In this document: positions 44,714 to 54,065 of the stretch, in pieces
Layout: every line of letters begins with the position of its first letter
Position numbering within the stretch: the first letter of the stretch is position 1
Assembly (NCBI GenBank): GCA_003223315.1
Contig: QHYR01000035.1
Span: forward strand, 1-57,417
Source: Acidobacteriota bacterium
GTDB lineage: Bacteria; Acidobacteriota; Terriglobia; Acidiferrales; UBA7541
Direction of reading: 5' to 3'
DNA: 57,417 nucleotides
Position numbers and translations under genes: made by a program
The notes under the pieces: model-generated
Seen by the model: the letters and a program-made list of their open reading frames with translations, nothing else
Told to the model about the DNA's origin: nothing
Databases searched by the model: none

Positions 44714-44942
44714 GCGTGCTTAGCGGTATGCACGAACCGGTTCTCCGCCATCAATTTGGACTCCAACTCGTTTCCTCCTGAAGAATTACATCTTTGATGT
44801 TGGATTCGTTTACCAAGACCCGAATTATCCACAGGTGGCTACATCACCGGCCAGGAGACAAGGGAACTCCAGAGCACGTGATCATCCTCCAGGAATCAAC
44901 TGTTTGTATGTCAGGAACTTAAAGAGCAGACCGTTCAACCTC
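44714..44942 (+). promoter_or_regulatory. Upstream region of the second kinase with a candidate promoter
   Basis: TTGGAT (44800-44805), 17-base spacer, AATTAT (44823-44828). A transcript from it would start near 44835, at an in-frame GTG of the kinase gene, so a leaderless longer form is possible. No gene is seen in the 289 bases 44654-44942 apart from the tRNA fragment. Confidence 0.35.
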
Positions 44943-47831
44943 ATGGAAACGCTGCACCATATAATCGATTCTAGAGAAGTCTCTCCAGGTAAGAGTTTTC
45001 TGAGGCGAATCGGCAAATACGAGATCCTCCGCGAGCTGGGTCGCGGCGCAATGGGTGTGGTCTATCTAGCGCGCGATCCGTCGATTGGCCGGCTCGTGGC
45101 AATCAAGACCATCACCTCAGCGGTTGTTTCAGACTCAGATCATCTTGATCGTTTCCGGCGCGAGGCTCAGGCGGCCGGCGGTCTGCACCACCCCAACATC
45201 GTGACCGTCTATGAGATGGGTACGGAGGACGGAGTGCCGTATCTGGTCATGGAATACCTGGACGGCGAAGGCCTGGATCGTTTGATTGAACGGCGCACGG
45301 CCATTCCGTTTCTCGAGCAATTCAGTTATATCGTTCAGCTGTGCCGCGCGCTGCAGCATGCGCACGAAAATCGTGTAGTTCACCGCGACGTCAAGCCCGC
45401 GAATATTGTGGTGAAGAGGGATGGAACGATTCGCGTAGTGGACTTTGGAATCGCGCGTCTGGTGGACACCACACGCACCCAAACTGGTGTGATGATGGGC
45501 ACGATCAGCTACATGTCTCCGCAACAGCTTAACGGCCAGCGAGCGGATGCGCGCTCCGACATCTACGCAACTGGCGTGGTCGCTTACGAGGTGATTGGAG
45601 GAAAAAGACCTTTCGCCGGCGAGAATCATGCCGCGCTGATTGTTGGCATCCTATCCCGCACCCCTGAGCCGCTGGCCCAGATCGCCCCAGGCTGCCCACC
45701 CGGCCTGATCGCGATTATCGAACGGGCGATGCACAAAGAGGATGTGCAGCGCTATCAGAGCATGGGCATGATGCTGGCCGAGCTCGAGCTAGTCTGGAAG
45801 CAAGAACAGGAACGCGGCGTCAATCAACTGATGGAGCAAGCGCGGAATCTTCTCGAAAACGAAAACTATTCGGAAGCGCGCAAGCAACTAGATCAAATCT
45901 TGCGGATCAACCGGGAAAGCGCGACCGCAGCGGTACTGCTGGAAGAACTTCGCTCCGCTCGCAACGGATTGGTGCTGCAAGAGGAAGTGGCTGAACTCAT
46001 CACGCGCGGGAGAAAATCGCTCGAGCAGAACCTCTTCAGTGACGCCATCGCCAACGCCAATTCCGCTCTCCACCTTGACCCAAAGTCCAAAAGCGCGCGC
46101 GATCTGCTGTCGGACGCGCGAAAGATCGAGGCCGCCGCAAATCGAGCGTCGGATGAACTTTTGGAGGCCACATTACAAAGATCAGCCAATGTCCGCGCGG
46201 CGAGTTCGCCTGAGAGTTCCGCAGAATTTGCCGAGGCTGGACCGGTCACGGCTACACACCGCAGCAGCCCCGTCCGCGCAGACTCCCGCACGGGATCACA
46301 GAGACGGATGTTTACCCGAACGATTGTGGCGCAGAAGCCTGCGAGCCAACGAAACAAGCTTGTTTTTGGATTCGCTGCCGTAATAATCGGTTCAGTATTG
46401 CTGGCCGCGCTCGTTTATGGATGGAGCTGGCGAAAGAATTCGACACTCTCTTTAGGCAACAGTTCGCCAATACCATTGAGGTCGAGCACGCCGGTACTCC
46501 CGAGTATTGAAGAGCAGCAGCACACCCTGATCGCGCAAGCACATCAGGCCGCGGATGCGAATGACTATTCGACGGCTCTGCAGAAGCTTGACCAGGCCCA
46601 ACAGCTCAAGGGTCCGCTCGATACATTGGTCGTGGATTTGCGCCATAAATTCGCAATTGAACAGCAGGACCTAGGCGCGCGCGATGTGGCACGCCAAGAA
46701 CGGGACCTGTGGACCCAAGGATCAAGAGCCCTGGCGCAAAATCGCTTCGACCAAGCCGAGCAAGCATTCAAACAGATACTCGCGCTCCCGGAAGGAGGCC
46801 GGCGCCGAGCGGAGGCGCAGCAGCAGCTCGATGAGGTGCTGCCTCGAAGACGGGAAGAAGAACAGGTCTTTGCGGAAGCACAGCAGCTTGCGGGGAAAGT
46901 TGATGCCGGCAGCTTGCAGCAAGCCGCAAAGCTATTCGACTCGGTAATCGCCGCGAACGGTCCGCGACATGATCAAGCGCGGCAGTTGCAGGCCGAGCTG
47001 CGAGACAAATTGACGCCAATCAACTCCAAAAGCCGCGCTGACCAGAGCGCAGCGGATGGCTCCGAGCGCACGCACTTCTCGCAGCTGGAAGACCAATTTC
47101 GCCAGGCACAACAGCGCGGTGACGATTCGAGCCGGCAACTGCTTCGCGATTTGCTGCCGCAATTCCGCTCCATCGCCGATGCGGGAGGTCCCCTGAGCAA
47201 TAGCGCGCGAAATTACACGGACAATCTCGTTCCCGCCGCGCTTAAGGACCTGGACTTGAGGGCCGCTAAGGCCAGCGATGCCGCGGACGCCGCGCGGTTT
47301 AATGATGCTACATCGCACTTTCGGCGAGCGGTTGACGCACATGATGCGACCGCCCTGCGTTCCGCGGTGTTACAGGAATTTCAGGCTATCGCTACCGCGG
47401 GCGGTCCTAGAGCGGCCGAGGCCAACCGCTACGTGTCTTCGCTAATTCCCGCCGCGATCCACGATGCGATGCCCTGGCCGGTAATTGGGTGCCCAGCGAG
47501 CGCTCTGGGGCTCAGCCCGACCATCAAACCGGGTGATCTGGTTGCCTGCGGGATGCTGGATAGCCCGAAGTTGAAGTGGGTTCAATTTGCTTGGCCGGAA
47601 TTTCCGGCTGGCGCAAGCGCAGCCGGGCAGTCTTCCGGTCTGGCGATGCTGTCCATAGCCGTGGATGAAGATGGAAACGTAACGGATGTGCGGCCGCGCG
47701 GGATTAAGGATTCTTATGGGTTTGTCGAAGCTGCCGTCTTAGCTGCCCGCCGCTGGAAAACAAATCCTCCGCGCGCTCAGGGCAAAAGCGTGAAAACATC
47801 GTTCGCTGTGGACGTTTCCTTCACGCCCTGA
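44943..47831 (+). CDS. Membrane Ser/Thr protein kinase with TPR-like segments and TonB C-terminal-like domain
   Basis: 962 residues from ATG 44943; GTG 44835 would add 36. The complete Hanks kinase domain (residues about 22-290) shows GRGAMGVV, Lys55 (AIKTI), HRDVKPAN (147-154), DFGIAR and GTISYMSPQQLNG. A helical TPR-like stretch follows (NLLENENYSEARKQLDQIL; NLFSDAIANANSALHL). One helix (about 471-494, VFGFAAVIIGSVLLAALVYGW) crosses the membrane. The outer part has further Gln/Ala-rich helical repeats, then the block PWPVIGCPASALG, VACGMLDSPKLKWVQFAWPEFP and a TonB_C-like end (898-962: GLAMLSIAVDEDGNVTDVRP, AVLAARRWKTNPPRAQGKSV). The same architecture as 19513-21408. It ends 34 bases from the convergent receptor gene. 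Confidence 0.9.
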   Translation: METLHHIIDSREVSPGKSFLRRIGKYEILRELGRGAMGVVYLARDPSIGRLVAIKTITSAVVSDSDHLDRFRREAQAAGGLHHPNIVTVYEMGTEDGVPYLVMEYLDGEGLDRLIERRTAIPFLEQFSYIVQLCRALQHAHENRVVHRDVKPANIVVKRDGTIRVVDFGIARLVDTTRTQTGVMMGTISYMSPQQLNGQRADARSDIYATGVVAYEVIGGKRPFAGENHAALIVGILSRTPEPLAQIAPGCPPGLIAIIERAMHKEDVQRYQSMGMMLAELELVWKQEQERGVNQLMEQARNLLENENYSEARKQLDQILRINRESATAAVLLEELRSARNGLVLQEEVAELITRGRKSLEQNLFSDAIANANSALHLDPKSKSARDLLSDARKIEAAANRASDELLEATLQRSANVRAASSPESSAEFAEAGPVTATHRSSPVRADSRTGSQRRMFTRTIVAQKPASQRNKLVFGFAAVIIGSVLLAALVYGWSWRKNSTLSLGNSSPIPLRSSTPVLPSIEEQQHTLIAQAHQAADANDYSTALQKLDQAQQLKGPLDTLVVDLRHKFAIEQQDLGARDVARQERDLWTQGSRALAQNRFDQAEQAFKQILALPEGGRRRAEAQQQLDEVLPRRREEEQVFAEAQQLAGKVDAGSLQQAAKLFDSVIAANGPRHDQARQLQAELRDKLTPINSKSRADQSAADGSERTHFSQLEDQFRQAQQRGDDSSRQLLRDLLPQFRSIADAGGPLSNSARNYTDNLVPAALKDLDLRAAKASDAADAARFNDATSHFRRAVDAHDATALRSAVLQEFQAIATAGGPRAAEANRYVSSLIPAAIHDAMPWPVIGCPASALGLSPTIKPGDLVACGMLDSPKLKWVQFAWPEFPAGASAAGQSSGLAMLSIAVDEDGNVTDVRPRGIKDSYGFVEAAVLAARRWKTNPPRAQGKSVKTSFAVDVSFTP

Positions 47832-47865
47832 CGTGATTTAGCCTTCGACGGCCAGAAATCTCCGC

Positions 47866-50800
47866 CTAAAAGGTGAATCTAAGCGCCGCTTGCAGCCGGC
47901 GGCTGCTGGTATTCATGTAGTTTGTGCTCAGGAAGAGAGCGCCGGCTGCCGGATCAAACGCGTCCAGAGAATTTTCCGGAATCAGGCCGCTCACACGCGA
48001 GGGTGTCGGCGAGGACGCACTGCCGCCGCCGAACGCGAGCGCCGGCACCGCCTGAGCTGCAGCGCTAAACACATTGCCGATAGGAACTCCGGGATTGGCT
48101 TTGTTCAGCAGGTCATAAGCCTCTAAACGGAACTGCAGCACCGCTCGTTCGCCTAACTTAAAGTCTTTGATGACGGAAAGATCCAGGTTGATGATGTGCG
48201 GCCCGACGAGGATATTGCGTCCAGCGTTTCCAGCCACAAACGTTTCATTGGTGTTGCCCATGGGGACCGTGAATGGCTGGGAGGCGGTAACCCCGAGCGG
48301 GTTCTGGACAAAGTGAGCGGTTGCCGGGTCAATAGGATTACCAGCCAGATCTTTGTACCCTTTGGAGACGTTGATGCAGCTCGGATCCCTAATTATAGCC
48401 ACGGAATTGAGCGGAGCTGCCGGATTGCCAATGCTCGGGCGATCGTTAGTCAAGATGCCGTCGCCGTTGGCGTCAATGCACGCGGCATAGCTGTTCAGTG
48501 GGCTGAAAGGCTGGCCGCTCTGGCCAGACAAAATACCGCCAAGAATCCAGCCGCCAAGCACGGCCTGCCGCGCACCCGAGGACGGACCAGGCAGCGACCA
48601 CAGGGCGCTGAGGGAACCGCGATGCCGTCGGTCAAAGGATGAATTACCGCGTTCTCCGGCGTGAGCATTGGTGGAATCTTGGGCGAAAGGCGTACTGATC
48701 TCCACAAAGCCTGCTTCCTGACGAACTTGTTTGAAGCCGCGGACGCGGCGCAGCTCCGGACCAAAAATTTCGCTAGAGGTGTCAATCATGTGGCTCAATG
48801 TATACGAACCCGTAAAGGCCAGACCGCGAAAAAATCCAGGACGAGTGTAACGCTTGGTAGCCGAGACCTGCAGGCTGTGATAGCTCGAACGGGCACCGCT
48901 GTTGACAACAGTGATTTCTTGATGATTGGGATCGAGACGAGGTTTGGCCACCGCGCAGGGACCCGGCTGAGCCACGCAAATGTTTTCGATTCGCCACCCC
49001 TGTCGCGGATTAACATCCAACCGTTCGTAAAGCCTTGTGCTCTCGTTCCCGGTGTAGGTCACTTGGAAGAGAAAATCCCTGCCAATCTGACGCGCAAGGC
49101 TAAGACCGAAATTCTGCGCCAGCGGCTGGCGGAGGTTCGGAGAAATGCCCACCTGGTTGGTGCAATCTGCATAGGTGGGACCCGAACCATTTGTGGGCAC
49201 TAAGCCATCACAATTGTTGAAATGAGTCAGAACATCGCTCGGATTGAAGGGCGGCTGCGGATACACGTTTGTGGGTTGACCAGCAACGAAGGGTGAAATC
49301 TGGCCGGACTGCCAAGCTGCGAGCGGAATATTGAAAGGTGTCGAGTTGTAATAAATGCCGTAACCGCCGCGCAAGGCCATTCGTTGGCCGAGGCTTAAGG
49401 CAAACCCCGCACGCGGGCCGAAATCCATGTTATCTGGTTCGATTTTTGAACCAAAGCTTGGATTAAGCTCGGCAATGCGGTTGGCCGGCTGCCCGAAATT
49501 TTCGTAGCGTAGCCCGATGGTGAAAGTCAGCCATGGTTTTGCACGAATATCGTCTTGCACAAAATAGAAGTGGCTGAACAGTCGAATCGGAAGTACCTCG
49601 CCGCCTTGGCCTCCAAAATTGGGAAATGTTTGAAACGCAAACAAACGGTCATTGTCGACGAAAGATTGAAAACCCGGCTTTCCAGCCGAGCCGAAATAAA
49701 AGTACTCGCCGAGGTCGCCGTTGATGTCGCTAATGCCGCTGAGCGTTTGCACTAGATTCACGCCAAATTTCACGCTGTGGCGTCCAGCGGATATCGAGAA
49801 GTTGTCTTGCAACTGATAGAGGTTGCTTCGGATTTGTCTCGGTCGGGAATCAAGACCCAAGGTGAAAACACTTCCCGCCGCCGGGAAGTCGGACAGGAAT
49901 GGGTTCGTGGCCCCAGTGGTGCTTCCCGGGGCTGTGCCCAACGCAAAATCGTCGAGCACGGTGATGGCCGGCAGCGTTTCTCTCGAAGACTCGCTTTGAT
50001 TCAAGGCTCCAGCCTGGGACGCAATGCGGCTGTAGGAAAGGCGCAGCTCGTGGAGCGCATGAGGCCAGGCATGAGTCCAAAATGCTCCAACATTTTGAGT
50101 GCGTTGCGCCAGAACGTCATTGAAGCCAGGCAGCAGTCCGGCATCGAAGAAAGCCACCTCCACGGGCGAAGCGCCGACGCTGCGAGGGGTCCGGACGTCG
50201 TCCAACAAGTAGCGCGCAGAGAAATCGTCTTTCTGGCTGAGCCGACGATCCAAGCGGAGAGACAGCTGCTGGTCGTGCAAGTCAAAGGCCCCGGCATTGG
50301 GCACCAGATACGTGCCGAAACTAACATTCTGAAGATTGAGCGGGACACTTCCCGTCGTGCACGGATTGCTGGCGGGAAGGCCTGGAATAAACCCGACGCA
50401 AGGCGCCGAGCTGACGGGAAGTGAACTCACTGTCGGGTTGTCAAGATACGCCAAGAGCGTTCTCGTTGGGGTCATGCGTGATAGCGTATTCAGGCCACCC
50501 ACTGTGGGCAGAGTGGCGATCTGGGGGTACAAGGCAGTCAGATCATTATGCATTCGGTCGTTTTGGTAGGATCCGAAGAACCACGTCGAGTCCCGCCGAA
50601 TCGGGCCGCCAAGGCTCATTCCAAGAACGTTCTCATTCAAGGGTACAGGAGCTGCCAGGCCGGCTGCGCGTTCCGTGAGGCTGGTGGCGTTGAGCGCGTC
50701 GCGCTGTGCAAACCAGAAAGCGCTGCCATGCCATTCATTGCCCCCGCGCTGGGTAATGATGTTAACGACTCCGCCGGAATGGCGGCCAAACTCGGCTTTG

Positions 50801-51477
50801 TACAGGCTGGTCAGAATGCGATATTCAGCGACAAGGTCGGTGTTGGTGAATTGCGTGGCAGCGCCGCCGAATAACGGTTCATTGTTGTCCACGGAATCGA
50901 TGACGAAATTGACGTCGCGGCCCCGCGAGCCATTTACCGCAAAAGGCACCAGTGTGCTGGCAAAACTGAAAGTGCGCGAGCTGATCACGCTGGGAGCCAA
51001 GAGGGCCAGATTGTTTACGTCACGCGTCAGAATGGGAAGCTCTCTGATTTGTCTTCCCTCGAACTCGCTGCTTTGCGCGGGTGTGTCTGTTTCCGTCAGG
51101 TCAGTGACGGCAGCATTCACTTCCACTTTTTCGCTTCCCACTTGGGAAACGCTAAGGGTCACGTCCTCGAGATGCACGCCTTCCGCGACCCCAACGCGCA
51201 CGCCGGGAACCTTTGCGGAGTTGAAACCTGCGGCGAGAATAGTTAGATCGTACAGCCCTGGCGGGATCTCCGAGGCCTGGTAGCGTCCTTCATCGTCCGT
51301 ACTAATCGCGCGGATCTGTCCGGTCGACGTGTTGACGACTTGAATGAGCGCGGCGGGTACGGCATCGCCCCGCGGATCGTGAACTTGCCCGATAATGCCG
51401 CCTCCCACACTCTGGGCGCTGCTGCTTCCGGAACCAAAGACACTCAGCCAGAAAATTAGCAGTAGTCGTCGACGCAT
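47866..51477 (-). CDS. TonB-dependent receptor, Oar-like, with carboxypeptidase-regulatory-like N-domain (second copy)
   Basis: 1203 residues from ATG 51477 (MRRRLLLIFWLSVFGSG), with GAGGGGG six bases upstream; GTG 51498 is a longer alternative. Signal peptide, then CarboxypepD_reg-like domain (GGIIGQVHDPRGDAVPAALIQVVNT, YQASEIPPGLYDLTILAAGFN), a plug with FAVNGSRGRDVNFVIDSVDNNEP and YRILTSLYKAEFGRHSGGVVNIITQRG, the acidobacterial motif NVLGMSLGGPIRRDSTWFFGSYQ, and a barrel ending in LQAALRFTF. The ligand is unknown. It converges with the kinase-TonB gene. Confidence 0.94.
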   Translation of the reverse strand: MRRRLLLIFWLSVFGSGSSSAQSVGGGIIGQVHDPRGDAVPAALIQVVNTSTGQIRAISTDDEGRYQASEIPPGLYDLTILAAGFNSAKVPGVRVGVAEGVHLEDVTLSVSQVGSEKVEVNAAVTDLTETDTPAQSSEFEGRQIRELPILTRDVNNLALLAPSVISSRTFSFASTLVPFAVNGSRGRDVNFVIDSVDNNEPLFGGAATQFTNTDLVAEYRILTSLYKAEFGRHSGGVVNIITQRGGNEWHGSAFWFAQRDALNATSLTERAAGLAAPVPLNENVLGMSLGGPIRRDSTWFFGSYQNDRMHNDLTALYPQIATLPTVGGLNTLSRMTPTRTLLAYLDNPTVSSLPVSSAPCVGFIPGLPASNPCTTGSVPLNLQNVSFGTYLVPNAGAFDLHDQQLSLRLDRRLSQKDDFSARYLLDDVRTPRSVGASPVEVAFFDAGLLPGFNDVLAQRTQNVGAFWTHAWPHALHELRLSYSRIASQAGALNQSESSRETLPAITVLDDFALGTAPGSTTGATNPFLSDFPAAGSVFTLGLDSRPRQIRSNLYQLQDNFSISAGRHSVKFGVNLVQTLSGISDINGDLGEYFYFGSAGKPGFQSFVDNDRLFAFQTFPNFGGQGGEVLPIRLFSHFYFVQDDIRAKPWLTFTIGLRYENFGQPANRIAELNPSFGSKIEPDNMDFGPRAGFALSLGQRMALRGGYGIYYNSTPFNIPLAAWQSGQISPFVAGQPTNVYPQPPFNPSDVLTHFNNCDGLVPTNGSGPTYADCTNQVGISPNLRQPLAQNFGLSLARQIGRDFLFQVTYTGNESTRLYERLDVNPRQGWRIENICVAQPGPCAVAKPRLDPNHQEITVVNSGARSSYHSLQVSATKRYTRPGFFRGLAFTGSYTLSHMIDTSSEIFGPELRRVRGFKQVRQEAGFVEISTPFAQDSTNAHAGERGNSSFDRRHRGSLSALWSLPGPSSGARQAVLGGWILGGILSGQSGQPFSPLNSYAACIDANGDGILTNDRPSIGNPAAPLNSVAIIRDPSCINVSKGYKDLAGNPIDPATAHFVQNPLGVTASQPFTVPMGNTNETFVAGNAGRNILVGPHIINLDLSVIKDFKLGERAVLQFRLEAYDLLNKANPGVPIGNVFSAAAQAVPALAFGGGSASSPTPSRVSGLIPENSLDAFDPAAGALFLSTNYMNTSSRRLQAALRFTF

Positions 51478-51895
51478 GGCATGCCCCCTCGAAACCACCG
51501 TGTGGGATTTCTATAGATTCGGAAACTTAGCCTGAGAATAATGGAGAAACTGTTCTGGCTGCATGTTTGTCGCGCATTAGCTAATAGCGCTAATGCGTCG
51601 GCGGCAACTGCGAACGCTGGGCCGGAAATCACTAGATCGAAATGTTAAAAAGCCGGGGGTGAGCTGCGGAGACGGCACGCGGTTCACCTCTGCGCTTTAC
51701 GTTCAAGCGCAGCCTTCGCCCACTGCTCGGCTTCGTTTAGTGGTAAGACGGCGTCTGGGCAATGCCATAGCGGCGGAATGTGTCAATAAGTCTATGGCAG
51801 TGCCAAACGGATGAGGCGCCACTGGACCGAAGTACAGGTTACGCTTAGGCCGCTGCAGAAGCCGCGGCAGATCGACGTCTGCGACACTGGAGAGG
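51478..51895. promoter_or_regulatory. Divergent regulatory region with a 9-base inverted repeat
   Basis: 418 bases without a supported gene. CGCATTAGC (51573-51581) and GCTAATGCG (51589-51597) form a perfect dyad with a 7-base spacer, about 100 bases before the receptor start. A modest promoter on the minus strand (TTCTCA, 17 bases, TATAGA near 51518) could serve the receptor. Confidence 0.45.
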
Positions 51896-52966
51896 ATGTC
51901 GCGACGACTCTGGATGAGAAGCTTGTGGCTGCTGGGCGCCTGTGTCGCGTTGGCCCAGGTCAGGATGCCAGCACAGGAGAGCGCATTTGTGCCTCGGCCG
52001 CTAACGCTGCGAGAAGGCGAGATCATTGTCAACGCCGTTTGGGAGCGCGAGCGGCAAACGGACAGACGGCCGGACTGTTCGCATCTGGTCCACGAAGTGT
52101 ACACGCTCGCTGGCTATGCTTATCCGTACGCCGATTCCTTTGACCTCTATGCTGGAGTGCATAGTTTTGTTCGGGTAGCAAAGCCACAACCCGGTGATCT
52201 GGTCGTTTGGCGGGGGCATGTGGGCATCGTGGTGAACCCTGCAGAACGCTCCTTTTACAGCTCAGTTACCTCGGGCCTGCGCACAGAGATCTACGATGCT
52301 CCGCAGTGGCGAAAGCGAGGCGCTGCCCGGTTCTATCGTTATGCGGCTGGGACACGCGGCAATCTCACTGCGGCGAATGAGCGACTGCCACGAATTACGA
52401 AGGAGCCGGCGCGAGTCATAACCGCACCAGCGGCAACGACAGTGGTCCCCGATCTGGAATTAGCCTCAAGCGGACCGCAGTTGGAGATTCCGTCCAGTAT
52501 CCGAGTGGCTGCTTCGCGGGATAGACCTACAGAAGCGGAAATCGCTGGAGCAGTCTCCGAGCTGAATAACGGAACCGGTAACATCCTGCGAGAGGAGGAC
52601 CTTTCCAGGCTAGACCGTAAGGTGATCGTCTACAGCAGCCTCAGCGTTGATCGTACCGAATTTAAGGGAAACCGAGGTTCGGCGCAGGCGCGAATCAAAT
52701 CGCAGGTGATTTTGCTAGCGGAAAGCATCGAGCGAAAGCCGCACTACGAAAAGTTTCGATGGGAACTTCGGCGGGTGAACGGCGGTTGGGAAGTGCTCGT
52801 ACCGAAGGACCGCGTCTATGTGCCCCGCGATGTCGCCGTTCGCATGCTAGCCGCACGACTTGCATCGCTGGCGCAAGATTCAGGAGTTTCTGGTTCGGAT
52901 TCTTCCCTCCGTCAACAGGCCCAAATCGTCCGCGCTCTGAGCGCACTATTCGAAGAGGGTCCCTAG
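51896..52966 (+). CDS. Secreted NlpC/P60- or CHAP-like protein
   Basis: 356 residues. A signal sequence (LWMRSLWLLGACVALAQ) precedes an N-terminal cysteine-peptidase-like domain: PDCSHLVHEVYTLAGYAYPY (Cys nucleophile in DCSH) and KPQPGDLVVWRGHVGIVV (GDLxxW..GHVGI with the catalytic His). These are NlpC/P60 and CHAP landmarks for cell-wall amidases or endopeptidases. The C-terminal 180 residues are not recognised and contain a helical tail (VAVRMLAARLASLAQD). It acts in the periplasm or on the wall. A GGAGAGG directly abuts ATG 51896, so ATG 51914 is an alternative start. Confidence 0.8.
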   Translation: MSRRLWMRSLWLLGACVALAQVRMPAQESAFVPRPLTLREGEIIVNAVWERERQTDRRPDCSHLVHEVYTLAGYAYPYADSFDLYAGVHSFVRVAKPQPGDLVVWRGHVGIVVNPAERSFYSSVTSGLRTEIYDAPQWRKRGAARFYRYAAGTRGNLTAANERLPRITKEPARVITAPAATTVVPDLELASSGPQLEIPSSIRVAASRDRPTEAEIAGAVSELNNGTGNILREEDLSRLDRKVIVYSSLSVDRTEFKGNRGSAQARIKSQVILLAESIERKPHYEKFRWELRRVNGGWEVLVPKDRVYVPRDVAVRMLAARLASLAQDSGVSGSDSSLRQQAQIVRALSALFEEGP

Positions 52967-53054
52967 GCAGCGGTTTGCCGTTTCTCGGGAGTTGCGCAAA
53001 CCTAGCTTGTCTCTGCGGATTCGGCCTGCTAGCGCGAGAAGTGCCAACCTGCAC

Positions 53055-54002
53055 CTACACCAGTGTATTGCTGAGCGTCCCAACCTGCTCAACCCACACG
53101 CGCACCACATCGCCCGACTTCAGGAATTCTTTCCTCGCCAAGCCTACGCCCGCCGGCGTTCCCGTAAGAATCAAATCCCCCGGATGAAGTGTGAGCCGGG
53201 TGGAAAGATGGGCGATCTGCTCAGCGAGAGAGAAGATCATTTTGCTTGTGTGAGAATCCTGCTTGAGCACACCGTTCACCCACAGCTTAATACCCAGGCG
53301 CTGCGGGTCGGGAATTTCTTTCGCGGGAACGATCCAGGGACCCAAGGGGCAAGCGCCATCGAAACTTTTCTGGCTAATCCAATCGTACCGGAACGGCGAA
53401 CTTTCCGGAACGTTCGGCCGCACAGTGAAATCGCGCGCAGAGAGATCATTGGCGACTGTGTAGCCGGCAACATAGGCAAGGGCGCTTTCCACCGGAACAT
53501 TCTTTGCGGCGCGGCCGATGAACGCCGCCATTTCCGCCTCCCAATCAAGCATTTCGGCGCACGCAGGCAGGGGAATGCGGGCATCCGTCTGCACAACCGT
53601 GCGAGAAGCCTTGATAAAGTGCCACGGCGTGAGCCCCGCCTTACGGGGATCCGGCTCTGCTTTCAGATTGAAAACCCGGGCCATCTCACTCAGGTGATCG
53701 GAATAATTGGCGCCCGCGCAGAAGATAGTTGGGGGGTAAAGAACCGGCGCGAGCAGCCGGACTTTTGCGAGGGGAGAGCTTGGTGTGGCGCCGCTTCCCA
53801 TCGTTGCAACGGCCCTCTCAATTAGCGCCTCTGCTTCCGCCCAATCATCCAGCACGCCCAGCATCGTGGCATAGGATGGTTTGTCGGTGAGTTCAGCCAA
53901 ATCGAAAACAGAGTCATGGAAGACGGCGCCGGCGCGGGGTCCCTGCACCGTTTTGTAAGTCACGAGTTTGTAGTGGGTAGTGTTCCGCTCATGGTCCGCC
54001 AT
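53055..54002 (-). CDS. Fumarylacetoacetate hydrolase family protein
   Basis: 315 residues from ATG 54002, supported by GAGG seven bases upstream (TTG 54008 is a longer option). FAH-fold C-C hydrolase or decarboxylase acting on ring-fission products: IFCAGANYSDHLSEMA, LDWEAEMAAFIGRAAKNV (metal Glu pair ExE), VANDLSARDF (Asp ligand), QKSFDGACPLGPWIV and LILTGTPAGVGLARKEFL. It lies directly downstream of an extradiol-type dioxygenase (63 bases), consistent with the next step of an aromatic or ring-cleavage pathway. Confidence 0.92.
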   Translation of the reverse strand: MADHERNTTHYKLVTYKTVQGPRAGAVFHDSVFDLAELTDKPSYATMLGVLDDWAEAEALIERAVATMGSGATPSSPLAKVRLLAPVLYPPTIFCAGANYSDHLSEMARVFNLKAEPDPRKAGLTPWHFIKASRTVVQTDARIPLPACAEMLDWEAEMAAFIGRAAKNVPVESALAYVAGYTVANDLSARDFTVRPNVPESSPFRYDWISQKSFDGACPLGPWIVPAKEIPDPQRLGIKLWVNGVLKQDSHTSKMIFSLAEQIAHLSTRLTLHPGDLILTGTPAGVGLARKEFLKSGDVVRVWVEQVGTLSNTLV

Positions 54003-54065
54003 TTGCAATCCTCATCGGCCCTTTTTGTCTGCGCTGTTTCTTCAGCCGCCGCAGTACGCGCGGAC

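Noticed and set aside
44671-44760. A second full tRNA gene
   Set aside because: Only the 3' half matches; the upstream bases do not form a D arm or acceptor 5' strand.
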